Shown piece by piece: positions 8,859-17,447 of a DNA stretch of 64,000 bases (its first letter is position 1; every line of letters begins with the position of its first letter). The stretch is taken from NCBI RefSeq assembly GCF_017115165.1, contig NZ_JABXKF010000031.1, positions 43,081 through 107,080 on the forward strand. Reading direction: 5' to 3'. Under the pieces are notes generated by a model, which did not search any database, was not told where the DNA came from, and worked only from the letters and a program-made list of their open reading frames with translations. Source of the DNA: Nostoc sp. LPT. GTDB lineage: Bacteria > Cyanobacteriota > Cyanobacteriia > Cyanobacteriales > Nostocaceae. Position numbers and translations under genes: made by a program.

Positions 8859-9003
8859 AGATAGACCCTTCTCAAAAACTTAATCCTGTGCCCTTGTCAC
8901 AGAGCTAGCAAAACAGATTGCGATAAGCTAAATGAGAATTAATTTTATCAGAACTTACGCATTGTCAATAACTCAATCCTGTACCCTTGTGACGGAGCAG
9001 CAA

Positions 9004-9127
9004 GGGACTTCCAACTAAAAAAATACCCATCGCTTTGGTGAGCAGGGGGCACTCTTGAAGCAGGGGAGGAAAAATCTAACGATCGTCTTCGCTCACAAAA
9101 TTGAATAATTTAATTTCTGGAAGTCCC
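9004..9127. mobile_element. MITE-like element, copy 1 (ends GGGACTTCCA)
   Basis: The ends are exact inverted 10-mers: GGGACTTCCA at 9004-9013 and TGGAAGTCCC at 9118-9127. A second copy lies at 55367-55497 in the opposite orientation, sharing the end regions and a GCAGGGGGCA core block. It has no coding capacity. No clear target duplication is seen at this copy. Confidence 0.75.
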
Positions 9128-9130
9128 TAA

Positions 9131-9390
9131 AACAGTTTGTCCTTTGGTGTGACCGGGAACTGGGATAATTAATAAATCTGGTGTCAAAGTAAATGGTTCA
9201 GAACCAGTTAGCTGTATTTATACATTGCGAGTATCGGCGGTAATATCATCAATGTGGAGGATGCGATCGCACTGAAAATGCTCGGCAGAAAATGGAAAAA
9301 CTTAATAGACACCATCTGCTTATTGTCAAATATGCTTTACTGTTCTAATTCCAGTTGTTTAAATCCCTTTAACCCTAATGACAAATTGTT
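9131..9390. pseudogene. Dead partial duplicate of the MBL-hydrolase/kinase junction
   Basis: 9131-9287 is a near-identical copy of 3966-4122, the middle of the MBL gene on the minus strand. It then jumps, with about 610 bp missing, to a copy of 4736-4830, the spacer and first codons of the kinase on the plus strand (ATGCTTTACTGTTCTAATTC at 9342-9361). The kinase frame stops after about 24 codons. Neither half can make a working protein. The element 9004-9127 ends 3 bp before this copy begins. Confidence 0.85.
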
Positions 9391-9560
9391 TATCTCCTGG
9401 AAACTAGATTAATTATTAGGTTGTTTTCTGAGTATTTCTCAATTTAAATGCCAGATTTTTGTATTTTTAATAGGAACAGCGGCAAAAGTGCAACAATTAT
9501 GGTCTTGACTTATGTAAAAATGAATTTAGCCAAAAATCATACTCTGGGTTGATCATCTAA

Positions 9561-10427
9561 ATGAGTAGTAATGGTCAAATCAAAATTCTGTTTTTGGCAG
9601 CAGATCCAAGTGATGCTACACGATTACGCTTGGGGCAAGAGTTGCGTGATATTCGTGAGAGACTGCAACTAGCAAAAGAGCGAGATAGATTTATTCTAGA
9701 CTCCCGTGAATCTGTACGTCCAGGAGATATCAGCCAAGCAATATTCGATTTTGAGCCGCAGATTGTGCATTTTTCTGGGCATGGAACCAGTACAGGTGAG
9801 CTTTGTTTTGAAGATTTACTTGGAAAATACCAACCTGTACAACCCGATGCTTTAGCGGCGTTATTTGAACTAATAACCGATAAAATAAATTGTGTGGTGT
9901 TGAATGCTTGCTATTCCAAAGCTCAAGCAAAAGCGATCTCAGAACATATTCCTTTTGTCATTGGCATGAATAAAGCAATTGGAGATCCAGCCGCGATCGC
10001 TTTTGCTGTTGGTTTTTACAAAGCATTGGCAGCAAGACGGACGATAGATCAGGCTTACAAGTTCGGTTGTGTAGAAATTAGATTGCTAGGCATTGCAGAA
10101 CATTTGACTCCAGTGCTGTACACCAAACAAAACTCAGTGTCTCTGGTCTTAGAGGTACAGCAGATAGACTCGAACAAATCAAGTGGAGTACTAAATGCAA
10201 AGTCAACTAGTTTAAATCCGGGGCAAAGGCGGCGAATTTTACAGGAAATCGAAAGCCTCCAGCAACAGTATGATTTATTAAGTCAGAAGTTGAGCCGCCT
10301 ACGGTTGGATTTAGTGATAGAATCCGGCACTGTCGTCAAGTTTCAGTTAGAAAAGCAGATTGAAAATGCTGAAGCTGAAAGAACACAACTTACTCAACGG
10401 ATCGAGCAGCTAGAAAACAGCCTGTAA
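9561..10427 (+). CDS. CHAT-domain caspase-like protease with C-terminal adaptor domain
   Basis: Residues 7-195 form a CHAT domain, a caspase-like cysteine peptidase fold. The catalytic pair is His74 in HFSGHG and Cys117 in LNACYS. After a linker, residues 222-288 form a helical coiled-coil segment (QQYDLLSQKLSRLR ... FQLEKQIENAEAERTQL) that can be aligned to the N-terminus of the next gene product. That layout fits the effector-associated (EAD-type) adaptors of NTPase-dependent conflict systems. It is the first gene of a tight five-gene set. I infer a protease recruited by like-with-like adaptor contact; the substrate is unknown. Confidence 0.88.
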   Translation: MSSNGQIKILFLAADPSDATRLRLGQELRDIRERLQLAKERDRFILDSRESVRPGDISQAIFDFEPQIVHFSGHGTSTGELCFEDLLGKYQPVQPDALAALFELITDKINCVVLNACYSKAQAKAISEHIPFVIGMNKAIGDPAAIAFAVGFYKALAARRTIDQAYKFGCVEIRLLGIAEHLTPVLYTKQNSVSLVLEVQQIDSNKSSGVLNAKSTSLNPGQRRRILQEIESLQQQYDLLSQKLSRLRLDLVIESGTVVKFQLEKQIENAEAERTQLTQRIEQLENSL

Positions 10428-10470
10428 TAAAAATAGTAATATCTCAATAGTTGGGTATTAAAACTCACAG

Positions 10471-11451
10471 ATGTTCTCAGTTCGGCATTTACAGCAAAAA
10501 CGGGAAGAACTTCAACAACACTACGATGCGTTTAGCGAGAAGATAAGGTTGTTGCGGAATCAACACGCCATTGAAGCGGGGGCTTCAGTAGCTTTTCAGC
10601 TAGACAAGGAGATTAAGCGGGTTGAGGTAGAGCGCGATCGCCTCTTTAAGCAGATTCAGATTATTGAGAGGTCTTGCAAGAGTGAGCCAATACACAATGA
10701 ACTGTTTCGCCTCAACTACATAGCACAGGTACAGTTATTCCGAGAATTTATTACAGAAAAACGTATAGGAGCTTTCTTAGTTCATGGTTCACCAGAATAT
10801 GGTCAAATCTGGTTACTGAAGCGTTTGTTAGAGAAAATTCCTGAAAGTACAGTGACTCCCCCAATTCCATTTCATCTCTCACGCCGGACACTTAGGACTG
10901 ATATTGCAGCCCTATGGAGAGAGTTGGGTCGTCGGATTGGAGTAGAAGATTTTTCATCCCATGAGGAGATTGCCAGGAATGTAGTTGCTCAATTGAAAAC
11001 TCAACATATCATCCTAGTTTTTCACGATCTCGAATGCATCGATGAAACTTATCTGCACGAATTAATCTGTGATTTTTGGTTACCCCTGGTAAACTCAACC
11101 TCACAAACAATTTGCTCAAGCAACGAATTTTTTCTACTAATGTTTTTGCTTGACCAAGATGGTTGTGTCAACACTTGGAATCTTGAGTTTGCAGATTAGC
11201 TCGATCTGGTATGGAAACCCCATATTCCCATTAGGCTACCGATGATTGACCCTTTATCTGAGCAAGTCTTGGTTAACTGGATGGAAAATGCAATTGATGT
11301 TTTACCAATCCAGATGACTAAAAAAATTGACTATACAGTTCAGGTGATTCTAGAGAAGAGTGAAGGCATTCCAGAGCGTGTGTTTGCTCAAATTTTTGGT
11401 TTGTGTGGCTGTAACTGGCAGGAGGAAGAAACTCGGTGGTTAGAACTTTAG
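10471..11451 (+). pseudogene. Adaptor plus degenerate STAND-type NTPase, split by an in-frame TAG
   Basis: Codons 1-242 are open, then TAG at 11197-11199. The same frame stays open with no shift to 11451: LDLVWKPHIPIRLP follows the stop directly, and a possible ATG restart is at 11242. Residues 6-67 match the adaptor of the preceding protease. The NTPase-like part has HGSPEYGQIWLLKRLL where a P-loop would be, lacking the GK[S/T] residues, and FHDLE as a Walker B relic, so it resembles inactive STAND (iSTAND) proteins. It may be inactivated by one nonsense change, make a truncated form, or be read through. 43 bp after the CHAT gene and 16 bp overlap with the MoxR gene. Confidence 0.8.
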
Positions 11452-12386
11452 ACGGAAAGCGACTGAAATACATAGGTAAGGTTCAACCCCAGCCAGGAGA
11501 GCAAGACCCGGAGACGGGGCAAATATTGTATCCCTACCTACCTAGTGAGAAATTGGTAGAGGCTGTGAATTTAGCGATCGCCCTCGAACGCCCTTTACTA
11601 TTAAAAGGAGAGCCGGGGTGTGGCAAGACAAAATTGGCTCGTGCAGTGGCTTATGAATTGAATTTACCTTATGAACCTTGGTACATCAAATCTACCAGTC
11701 GAGCGCGGGATGGTCTTTATACCTATGATGCCGTTGGCAGATTGCGGGATGCTCAACTTGCTGCTTCCAAAATAGATGAAGAAGCCGCTGTCAAAGCAAA
11801 AAATGCTGATGCCTACGTAGAGTGGGGGCCATTAGGACGTGCCTTTCGCAACGAGCAGCCAACTGTAGTTTTGATTGATGAAATAGATAAAGCTGACATT
11901 GACTTTCCTAACGACCTGCTGTTAGAGCTTGATGAGCAAAGGTTTGAAGTCACAGAAGTAAAACAAAACAGTTCGCTCAAGAAAATTCAGGCAAAGGCAA
12001 CACCAATTGTTTTTATTACCAGTAACGATGAGAAAGACTTGCCTGATGCTTTCTTACGTCGTTGTTTATTTCACTATGTCAAATTCCCTGAACGTCAGCA
12101 GTTAATCGAGATTGTTAAAACTCGGTTTACAGTTTCGCCTTTGGAATTAGTGGACGCAATTATTGACCGCTTTTTAGAACTGCGCGAAGAGATGCGACGG
12201 GATAAGGGCGAAGCAGGAAAAAAGGTCAGTACCAGCGAACTGATGGATTGGGTGCGGATTCTTAGTCATCATCAAGAAGATCAAATTCTCAAAAAGTTAA
12301 AAACAGAACTTCTGTATCCTGGGGTATTGCTGAAGAGTTGGGATGATTATCGCCGTTATGGTGAACAGATGCGAGCGCAGCCATAA
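11436..12386 (+). CDS. MoxR-family AAA+ ATPase
   Basis: The 316-residue ATPase has Walker A GEPGCGKT (58-65), Walker B VVLIDEID (144-151), sensor 1 FITSNDEKDLPDAF and an arginine-finger-like RRC. MoxR ATPases act as chaperones or remodelers with vWA proteins, and the next gene is a vWA protein. The start is GTG 11436 with a strong ribosome site GGAGGAAG (11421-11428), lying inside the end of the preceding gene. This internal site would allow translation even if the upstream stop is not read through. Confidence 0.93.
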   Translation: MVRTLDGKRLKYIGKVQPQPGEQDPETGQILYPYLPSEKLVEAVNLAIALERPLLLKGEPGCGKTKLARAVAYELNLPYEPWYIKSTSRARDGLYTYDAVGRLRDAQLAASKIDEEAAVKAKNADAYVEWGPLGRAFRNEQPTVVLIDEIDKADIDFPNDLLLELDEQRFEVTEVKQNSSLKKIQAKATPIVFITSNDEKDLPDAFLRRCLFHYVKFPERQQLIEIVKTRFTVSPLELVDAIIDRFLELREEMRRDKGEAGKKVSTSELMDWVRILSHHQEDQILKKLKTELLYPGVLLKSWDDYRRYGEQMRAQP

Positions 12387-12388
12387 GC

Positions 12389-13522
12389 ATGAAAACAGAA
12401 GCTATCCACGAAGAACTACCACTGCTTGAGCTTTTTACACAACTGCGCGAGGCAGGTTTGCCCTTGGGGATCGATGAATACCGCCTTGTTTTGACAGCTT
12501 TACAGGAAGGCTTTGGCACGACTGACCAAAAAGCGTTAGCAGAATTGTGCCGTACCTTGTGGGTAAAATCCCAGGATGAAGAACACCTATTCAACTATCA
12601 TTTTCAACAGGTAATAACAGAACCTTATCCTGTAAAACCTTCTGTTACAAGGCAACAAGAGAAAACTACTTTATTCCCCTCTCCCGATGTACAAGAAGCG
12701 TTAGAAAGTCAGGGTAATTATTTACCTGAGTTACCCAATATAACACCTGCCACTGTACCCGTTTCATCAGAATTAATGGAAGTACAAGATGAGATGCAAG
12801 TGGCTGAAGCAGTACAGATTACTACTCAAAACAATGAGGAAATTACTGTTAATCGTTTTACCGAAACCGATGAGTATTTTCCAGTGACGCGGCGGCAGAT
12901 GAAACAAAGCTGGCGACATTTACGCCGAATGGTACGCCAAGGTTTGCCCACAGAGTTAGACATAGAGGCAACTATTGAGCAAGTGGTACGGCAGGGAGTT
13001 TTGCTAGAGCCTGTACTGATGCCCAGTCGGGTGAATAGAACTGAACTGCTGTTGTTGATTGATCACAAGGGATCGATGGTTCCCTTTCACGCATTATCCC
13101 AGCGATTAGCCCAGACAGCATTACGAGGCGGACGCTTAGGAAAAGCTAGTATTTACTACTTTCACAATTGCCCAACTAAGTATCTTTATCATGACCAGAC
13201 GCGCCAAAAAGCCCAACCTGTCACAGATTTTCTCGCTCAGTTGCGCCCAGAGCGTTCCGCTGTATTAATTTTTAGTGATGGGGGTGCAGCACGGGGCGGT
13301 TTTAGTCTGGAACGGCTAGAGTTAACCCAAAAATTTTTAGACCAGTTGAAACAGCGATCGCGTTATATTGCATGGCTGAATCCGATGGCGACAGAGCGCT
13401 GGTTTGGCACAACAGCTGGAGAAATTGCCCGTTTAGTGCCGATGTTTGAAGTTAGCCGACAGGGTTTTGATGGTGCGATCGATGTTTTGCGGGGGCGGGG
13501 AATCAATGCACAATTAAGGTAG
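12389..13522 (+). CDS. vWA-domain protein, MoxR partner
   Basis: The 377-residue protein follows the MoxR gene after 2 bp. The N-terminal 180 residues are helical and charged; residues 205-375 form a von Willebrand A domain with the MIDAS segment LLLLIDHKGSMVPFHAL. The usual DxSxS pattern is DHKGS here, with Lys in place of the first Ser, so metal binding may be altered. FSDGGAARGGF carries a second MIDAS-type Asp. Together MoxR and vWA form a known chaperone-like pair; here they sit among CHAT genes, as in ternary conflict systems. Confidence 0.88.
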   Translation: MKTEAIHEELPLLELFTQLREAGLPLGIDEYRLVLTALQEGFGTTDQKALAELCRTLWVKSQDEEHLFNYHFQQVITEPYPVKPSVTRQQEKTTLFPSPDVQEALESQGNYLPELPNITPATVPVSSELMEVQDEMQVAEAVQITTQNNEEITVNRFTETDEYFPVTRRQMKQSWRHLRRMVRQGLPTELDIEATIEQVVRQGVLLEPVLMPSRVNRTELLLLIDHKGSMVPFHALSQRLAQTALRGGRLGKASIYYFHNCPTKYLYHDQTRQKAQPVTDFLAQLRPERSAVLIFSDGGAARGGFSLERLELTQKFLDQLKQRSRYIAWLNPMATERWFGTTAGEIARLVPMFEVSRQGFDGAIDVLRGRGINAQLR

Positions 13523-15969
13523 TGGCTGTAATTAATCTAACTGGGAGTATTTCAAGGGTAGAGAGCATGAAGCCAGAAGTAGCTAGTCGTCGAATTGAAT
13601 CTTTTGGTCAACGCTTCGGGGAAGCGCACCTCTATCTGGCTTACCATGCTGCTTTTCCGTTAGCCCTCACCCCAGATTTACTTTACCGCTTGTGGGCGAA
13701 TTTTCAACGAGATATTCATAGGCAGGAATTAAAAATACCCTGGCTGGCTGTGGCTGATCTGCTGCTTTCTAGTCTATGTGATGAGGTGGGGCATGAACTC
13801 TACGAAATGGATACAGCAGTACGAAATTCGCTGTTGAAAGAATTGAAAGAGAATCCTCATTTTGGCGAAAAGCGGATTAATGAATTGTCTGATTTTTTAC
13901 TTACCTCTGTGCGGCACCAACTTGAAAGCTATGATCAGGATATTCGTGATTTTGCTCAGGCTCAGAGGTGGACAGCGTTAGCCTATACGCGACCAAGTGA
14001 GGCAGCGCGTGAATTAGCATTAACTCTTTCAAAGTTAAAATTGGAGGAAAAAGCAGAGTGGGTTCGCATGGCATCACTAATAGATACCTTCGCAGAGCCA
14101 TTAGCAGAATTTGCACCCCTAATGACTTATACTCGCGGCATGGCTAGCTTGTCTCGTGGCAATACGACAAAAGCTCTAGCTGAATTAAACCAAGTTGCTA
14201 GACAGCAAGACAAGGTAGAAATTGCAGGAGTCAAGTTATCTATTCCTACGCCCTTAATCAGACAAATAGAAATAGATCCCAAACCTGCTAAATTTGTTGA
14301 AAACAAAACTAATAATTCCCTTAAAATAAGAAAAAAAATCCTGATTTTGTCAGCTAATCCTACGACAACAGATAAACTTCGCTTGGACGAGGAAGTAAGG
14401 GAAATTCAGTCAGGGTTGCAACGCTCTGGCAGCCGAGATAAGTTTGAACTGATTACTAAATGGGCAGTGCGTCCTGACAATTTGCGGCGTGCGCTTTTAG
14501 ATCATAATCCTCATATCATCCATTTTTCTGGACATGGTGGAGGAAATCAAGGTTTAGCCTTGGAAAATTATACAGGGGAAATGCAGCTGGTGAGTACAGA
14601 GTCACTGGCAAGGCTATTTAAGTTATTTAAAGACAAAATTGAGTGTGTATTATTAAATGCCTGTTATAGCGAGGTGCAAGCTGAGTCTATTTATCAACAC
14701 ATTAATTGCGTGGTTGGGATGAATCGGGCAATTGGCGATCGCGCCGCAATTAAATTTGCGGTAGGCTTTTATGATGCACTAGGCGCTGATAGGTCTTATG
14801 AGGATGCTTATGAGTTTGGCTGTAGCGCTATTGACTTAGAAAGTATTCCAGAGTCTTCCACCCCAGTGCTGAAAAGTCGGAACAATCCCCAAGGTGCTAT
14901 CTCTGCTAAGGAAACTATTCCAGATACCGAGATAAAAACAGCAGTCTCCTTAGAAAATCCTGAAGGGCAGGTATCTCTCAACTCTGCTTTCTATGTGGAG
15001 CGATCACCTATTGAGGTAGACTGTTATGAAGCGATTCTTCAACCAGGGGCCTTAATTCGCATCAAAGCTCCCCGGCAGATGGGCAAAACTTCGCTGATGT
15101 CGCGGGTTCTCCATCATGCTAGTCAAAACGGTTATAAGACTGCACGTGTAAATTTCCAGTCAGCCGATGCAGAATTTCTCGCTAATTTAGATCAGTTTTT
15201 ACAGTGGTTCTGTGCCAGCATTACTTATGAACTGAATCTACCAGATAAGTTAGGCGAGTATTGGAAGGGTGTTTTAGGTAGCAAGAATAAATGTACAAAT
15301 TACTTTCAACGGTATTTATTACCCGCGATTAATAGCCCTATCACTTTGGGTTTGGATGAAGTCGATGAAGTCTTCAAGCATCCCATAATTGCGGCTGATT
15401 TTTTTGGATTGCTACGAGCTTGGCAGGAGCGGTCAAAGAATGAGACAGTTTGGAAAAATCTCCGATTGGTGATTGTGCATTCTAAGGAAGTTTATATACC
15501 GCTCAACATTAATCAGTCGCCTTTTAATGTCGGCTTACCCATTGATTTGCCAGACTTAAATCAAATACAAGTACAAGACTTAGTACAGCGTCACGGACTC
15601 AATTGGTCTAACTCACAAATTGAAGAATTAATGACACTCGTCGGTGGTCATCCTTATTTAGTGCGGGTAGCGCTTTATGAAATTGCCCGTCGTAGGATGA
15701 CGCTAGAAAATCTGCAAAAAATCGCGGCAACCGAGGAAGGCCCTTACAGTGACCATTTACGTCGCCATTGGCTGAATTTGCAAGAGGATGCAGAATTACT
15801 GGCTGCGGTCAAACAAGTGATGATGGCAAATCGCCCCGTCGATCTAGGCACAACTGAAGCGTTTAAACTCCGCAGTATGGGGTTAGTTAAGTTTCAAGGC
15901 AATGAAGTAGTGCCTCTGTGTGAATTGTACCGTCAATATTTTGGCCATCGTTTGGGGATTAACTTTTAA
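13522..15969 (+). CDS. CHAT protease fused to AAA-like ATPase, with a vWA/MoxR-associated N-terminal domain
   Basis: The 815-residue protein has three parts. Residues 15-250 are an all-helical domain (LLYRLWANF, IPWLAVADLLLSSLC) that I recall seeing next to MoxR-vWA genes in cyanobacteria. Residues 270-452 are a CHAT domain with His338 (FSGHGG) and Cys381 (LLNACYS). Residues 480-815 are an AAA-like ATPase with Walker A APRQMGKTS (516-524), Walker B LGLDEVDE (609-616) and a winged-helix-like end. Start is GTG 13522, sharing a base with the preceding stop; ATG 13567 is an alternative. I infer an NTP-controlled protease effector. Confidence 0.88.
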   Translation: MAVINLTGSISRVESMKPEVASRRIESFGQRFGEAHLYLAYHAAFPLALTPDLLYRLWANFQRDIHRQELKIPWLAVADLLLSSLCDEVGHELYEMDTAVRNSLLKELKENPHFGEKRINELSDFLLTSVRHQLESYDQDIRDFAQAQRWTALAYTRPSEAARELALTLSKLKLEEKAEWVRMASLIDTFAEPLAEFAPLMTYTRGMASLSRGNTTKALAELNQVARQQDKVEIAGVKLSIPTPLIRQIEIDPKPAKFVENKTNNSLKIRKKILILSANPTTTDKLRLDEEVREIQSGLQRSGSRDKFELITKWAVRPDNLRRALLDHNPHIIHFSGHGGGNQGLALENYTGEMQLVSTESLARLFKLFKDKIECVLLNACYSEVQAESIYQHINCVVGMNRAIGDRAAIKFAVGFYDALGADRSYEDAYEFGCSAIDLESIPESSTPVLKSRNNPQGAISAKETIPDTEIKTAVSLENPEGQVSLNSAFYVERSPIEVDCYEAILQPGALIRIKAPRQMGKTSLMSRVLHHASQNGYKTARVNFQSADAEFLANLDQFLQWFCASITYELNLPDKLGEYWKGVLGSKNKCTNYFQRYLLPAINSPITLGLDEVDEVFKHPIIAADFFGLLRAWQERSKNETVWKNLRLVIVHSKEVYIPLNINQSPFNVGLPIDLPDLNQIQVQDLVQRHGLNWSNSQIEELMTLVGGHPYLVRVALYEIARRRMTLENLQKIAATEEGPYSDHLRRHWLNLQEDAELLAAVKQVMMANRPVDLGTTEAFKLRSMGLVKFQGNEVVPLCELYRQYFGHRLGINF

Positions 15970-16090
15970 ACATAGGCTCAACTCATCACACAAAATGTTT
16001 AACTAGCATTAATAAAATTTTTTCAATTTTGAATACTTTGAAATGCGATCGCGCCTCTTTACCAAACGCGATCGCTAAATTTTGCATCCC

Positions 16091-17044
16091 CTAAGCAATA
16101 AAATGCAACTGCTTGATCGCTGCATTAATTAGATTATGGGTGACAGGAAGGCTATCCACTACCATCCCCAGACACAACAGCATCATGTAGGAGATGGAAT
16201 AGAGAAACAAATCTCTAGCTACAGTGCGATCCTCTGGATGTTGCAACAAACGCCAAGATTTGTGGATAAATAATCCTCCCAGACTTAGGGCGATCGCAGC
16301 ATAAACAATTCCACTTGCGCCCAAAGGATAAACCAATAACACGGTTGCAAATACTGTCACCAGCGTATAGTACCAAATCTGCTTCACGGTTGCTGTGTCA
16401 CCTTCAACTACAGGTAGCATTGGTATCCCGACCTTTGCGTAATCGTCCCGAATCATCAGAGCTAAAGCCCAGAAATGGGGTGGTGTCCACAAAAAGACGA
16501 TGGCAAAAATTAACCATGCTGACCAGCTTAAAGTGCCTGTGACAGCAGCCCAACCCACTAAAGCCGGAATTGCCCCAGCCGCCCCACCAACAACAATATT
16601 CTGGGTGGTGTGGCGTTTTAGCCAGTGGGTATAAACCAAAATATAAAAGACGATGCCAGAGAAGGCTAGCAGGGCGGCTAACAGGTTGGCAAATACTGCT
16701 AGGAGTGTAAAGGAAATTGTGGCCAGTGCGATCGCAAAAATTAGAGCATCGCGTGGCTGCACCTTACCCGAAGGTATCGGACGATGGCGCGTCCGCTCCA
16801 TGTCATAATCAATATCCCGGTCATAGACACAGTTAATCGTCTGGGCGCTTGCAGCAGCCATTGTGCCACCAGTGAGAGTTACTAGCAACAGCAATGGGTC
16901 TACTTCTCCCTTAGCAGCAATCCACATACTTCCAGCCGTGGTAATCAAAAGCAACGGAATAATCCGAGGCTTGGTTAGCTGGTAATAACTTTGAACTACC
17001 TGTAAAAATGTTTCGTGGTGGCGAGAGACATTAGTCTCAATCAT
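16091..17044 (-). CDS. ctaB: Heme o synthase (protoheme IX farnesyltransferase)
   Basis: CtaB adds a farnesyl group to heme b to make heme o in the inner membrane, the first step to heme a for cytochrome oxidase. It is a UbiA-family protein of 317 residues with about eight membrane helices. The prenyl-diphosphate Asp motif is [19 protein letters not shown], and a second Asp-rich loop is RDDYAK. It lies downstream of ctaA on the same strand with a 400-bp repeat-rich gap, and near ctaCDE, so the cluster covers cofactor and enzyme. Confidence 0.96.
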   Translation of the reverse strand: MIETNVSRHHETFLQVVQSYYQLTKPRIIPLLLITTAGSMWIAAKGEVDPLLLLVTLTGGTMAAASAQTINCVYDRDIDYDMERTRHRPIPSGKVQPRDALIFAIALATISFTLLAVFANLLAALLAFSGIVFYILVYTHWLKRHTTQNIVVGGAAGAIPALVGWAAVTGTLSWSAWLIFAIVFLWTPPHFWALALMIRDDYAKVGIPMLPVVEGDTATVKQIWYYTLVTVFATVLLVYPLGASGIVYAAIALSLGGLFIHKSWRLLQHPEDRTVARDLFLYSISYMMLLCLGMVVDSLPVTHNLINAAIKQLHFIA

Positions 17045-17447
17045 TTTGGCTCTGGTTCCTTATTTTTTTTCAACAACTTACAGCAGAATTCAGAATTCAG
17101 GAGTCAGAATTCAGAAGTAAAACAGGCTTTATACCTGGCTTTGATACTTAGCTTGTGTACTTCACTAACTTGAAATCTGCTGTATATGCAGCCCCGTTCA
17201 AGCTGGCTCTTTCAGGCAAATGAAAACACAGATTATCTGCACCTACGTGGGTCACATCATCAGTACTGAGTGCTGAGTTTAGGAGTAGAGACGCGATTAA
17301 TCGCCTCTGTACAAGAGTTGGGAGTTAGGAATTCTTCCCCTGCTCCCTCGTCTTCCTCGTCTTCTTAATCTCCTCCACTCCCTACTCAGCACGAGCTAAA
17401 CGCCCTGCTACCGCTAACAGCACCACTGGCTCAACGCCTCGCTACCG
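17045..17447. repeat. Spacer with short repeats between ctaA and ctaB
   Basis: No gene is visible. It contains direct repeats of CAGAATTCAGAA (around 17081-17120), a palindrome GTAGAGACGCGATTAATCGC (17285-17304, arm continues to 17312), a TC-rich tract (17338-17385), and two copies of a GCTACCGCTAAC block (17407-17418, 17439-17450). The second copy overlaps the 3' end of ctaA. Confidence 0.7.

Noticed and set aside
8929..8950. Fur-like box upstream of the PepSY gene (AAATGAGAATTAATTTTATC)
   Set aside because: Match to the palindromic Fur consensus is weak by eye; a matrix scan would be needed.
9505..9533. Promoter of the CHAT operon with TTGACT at 9505-9510
   Set aside because: No acceptable -10 element at the right spacing.
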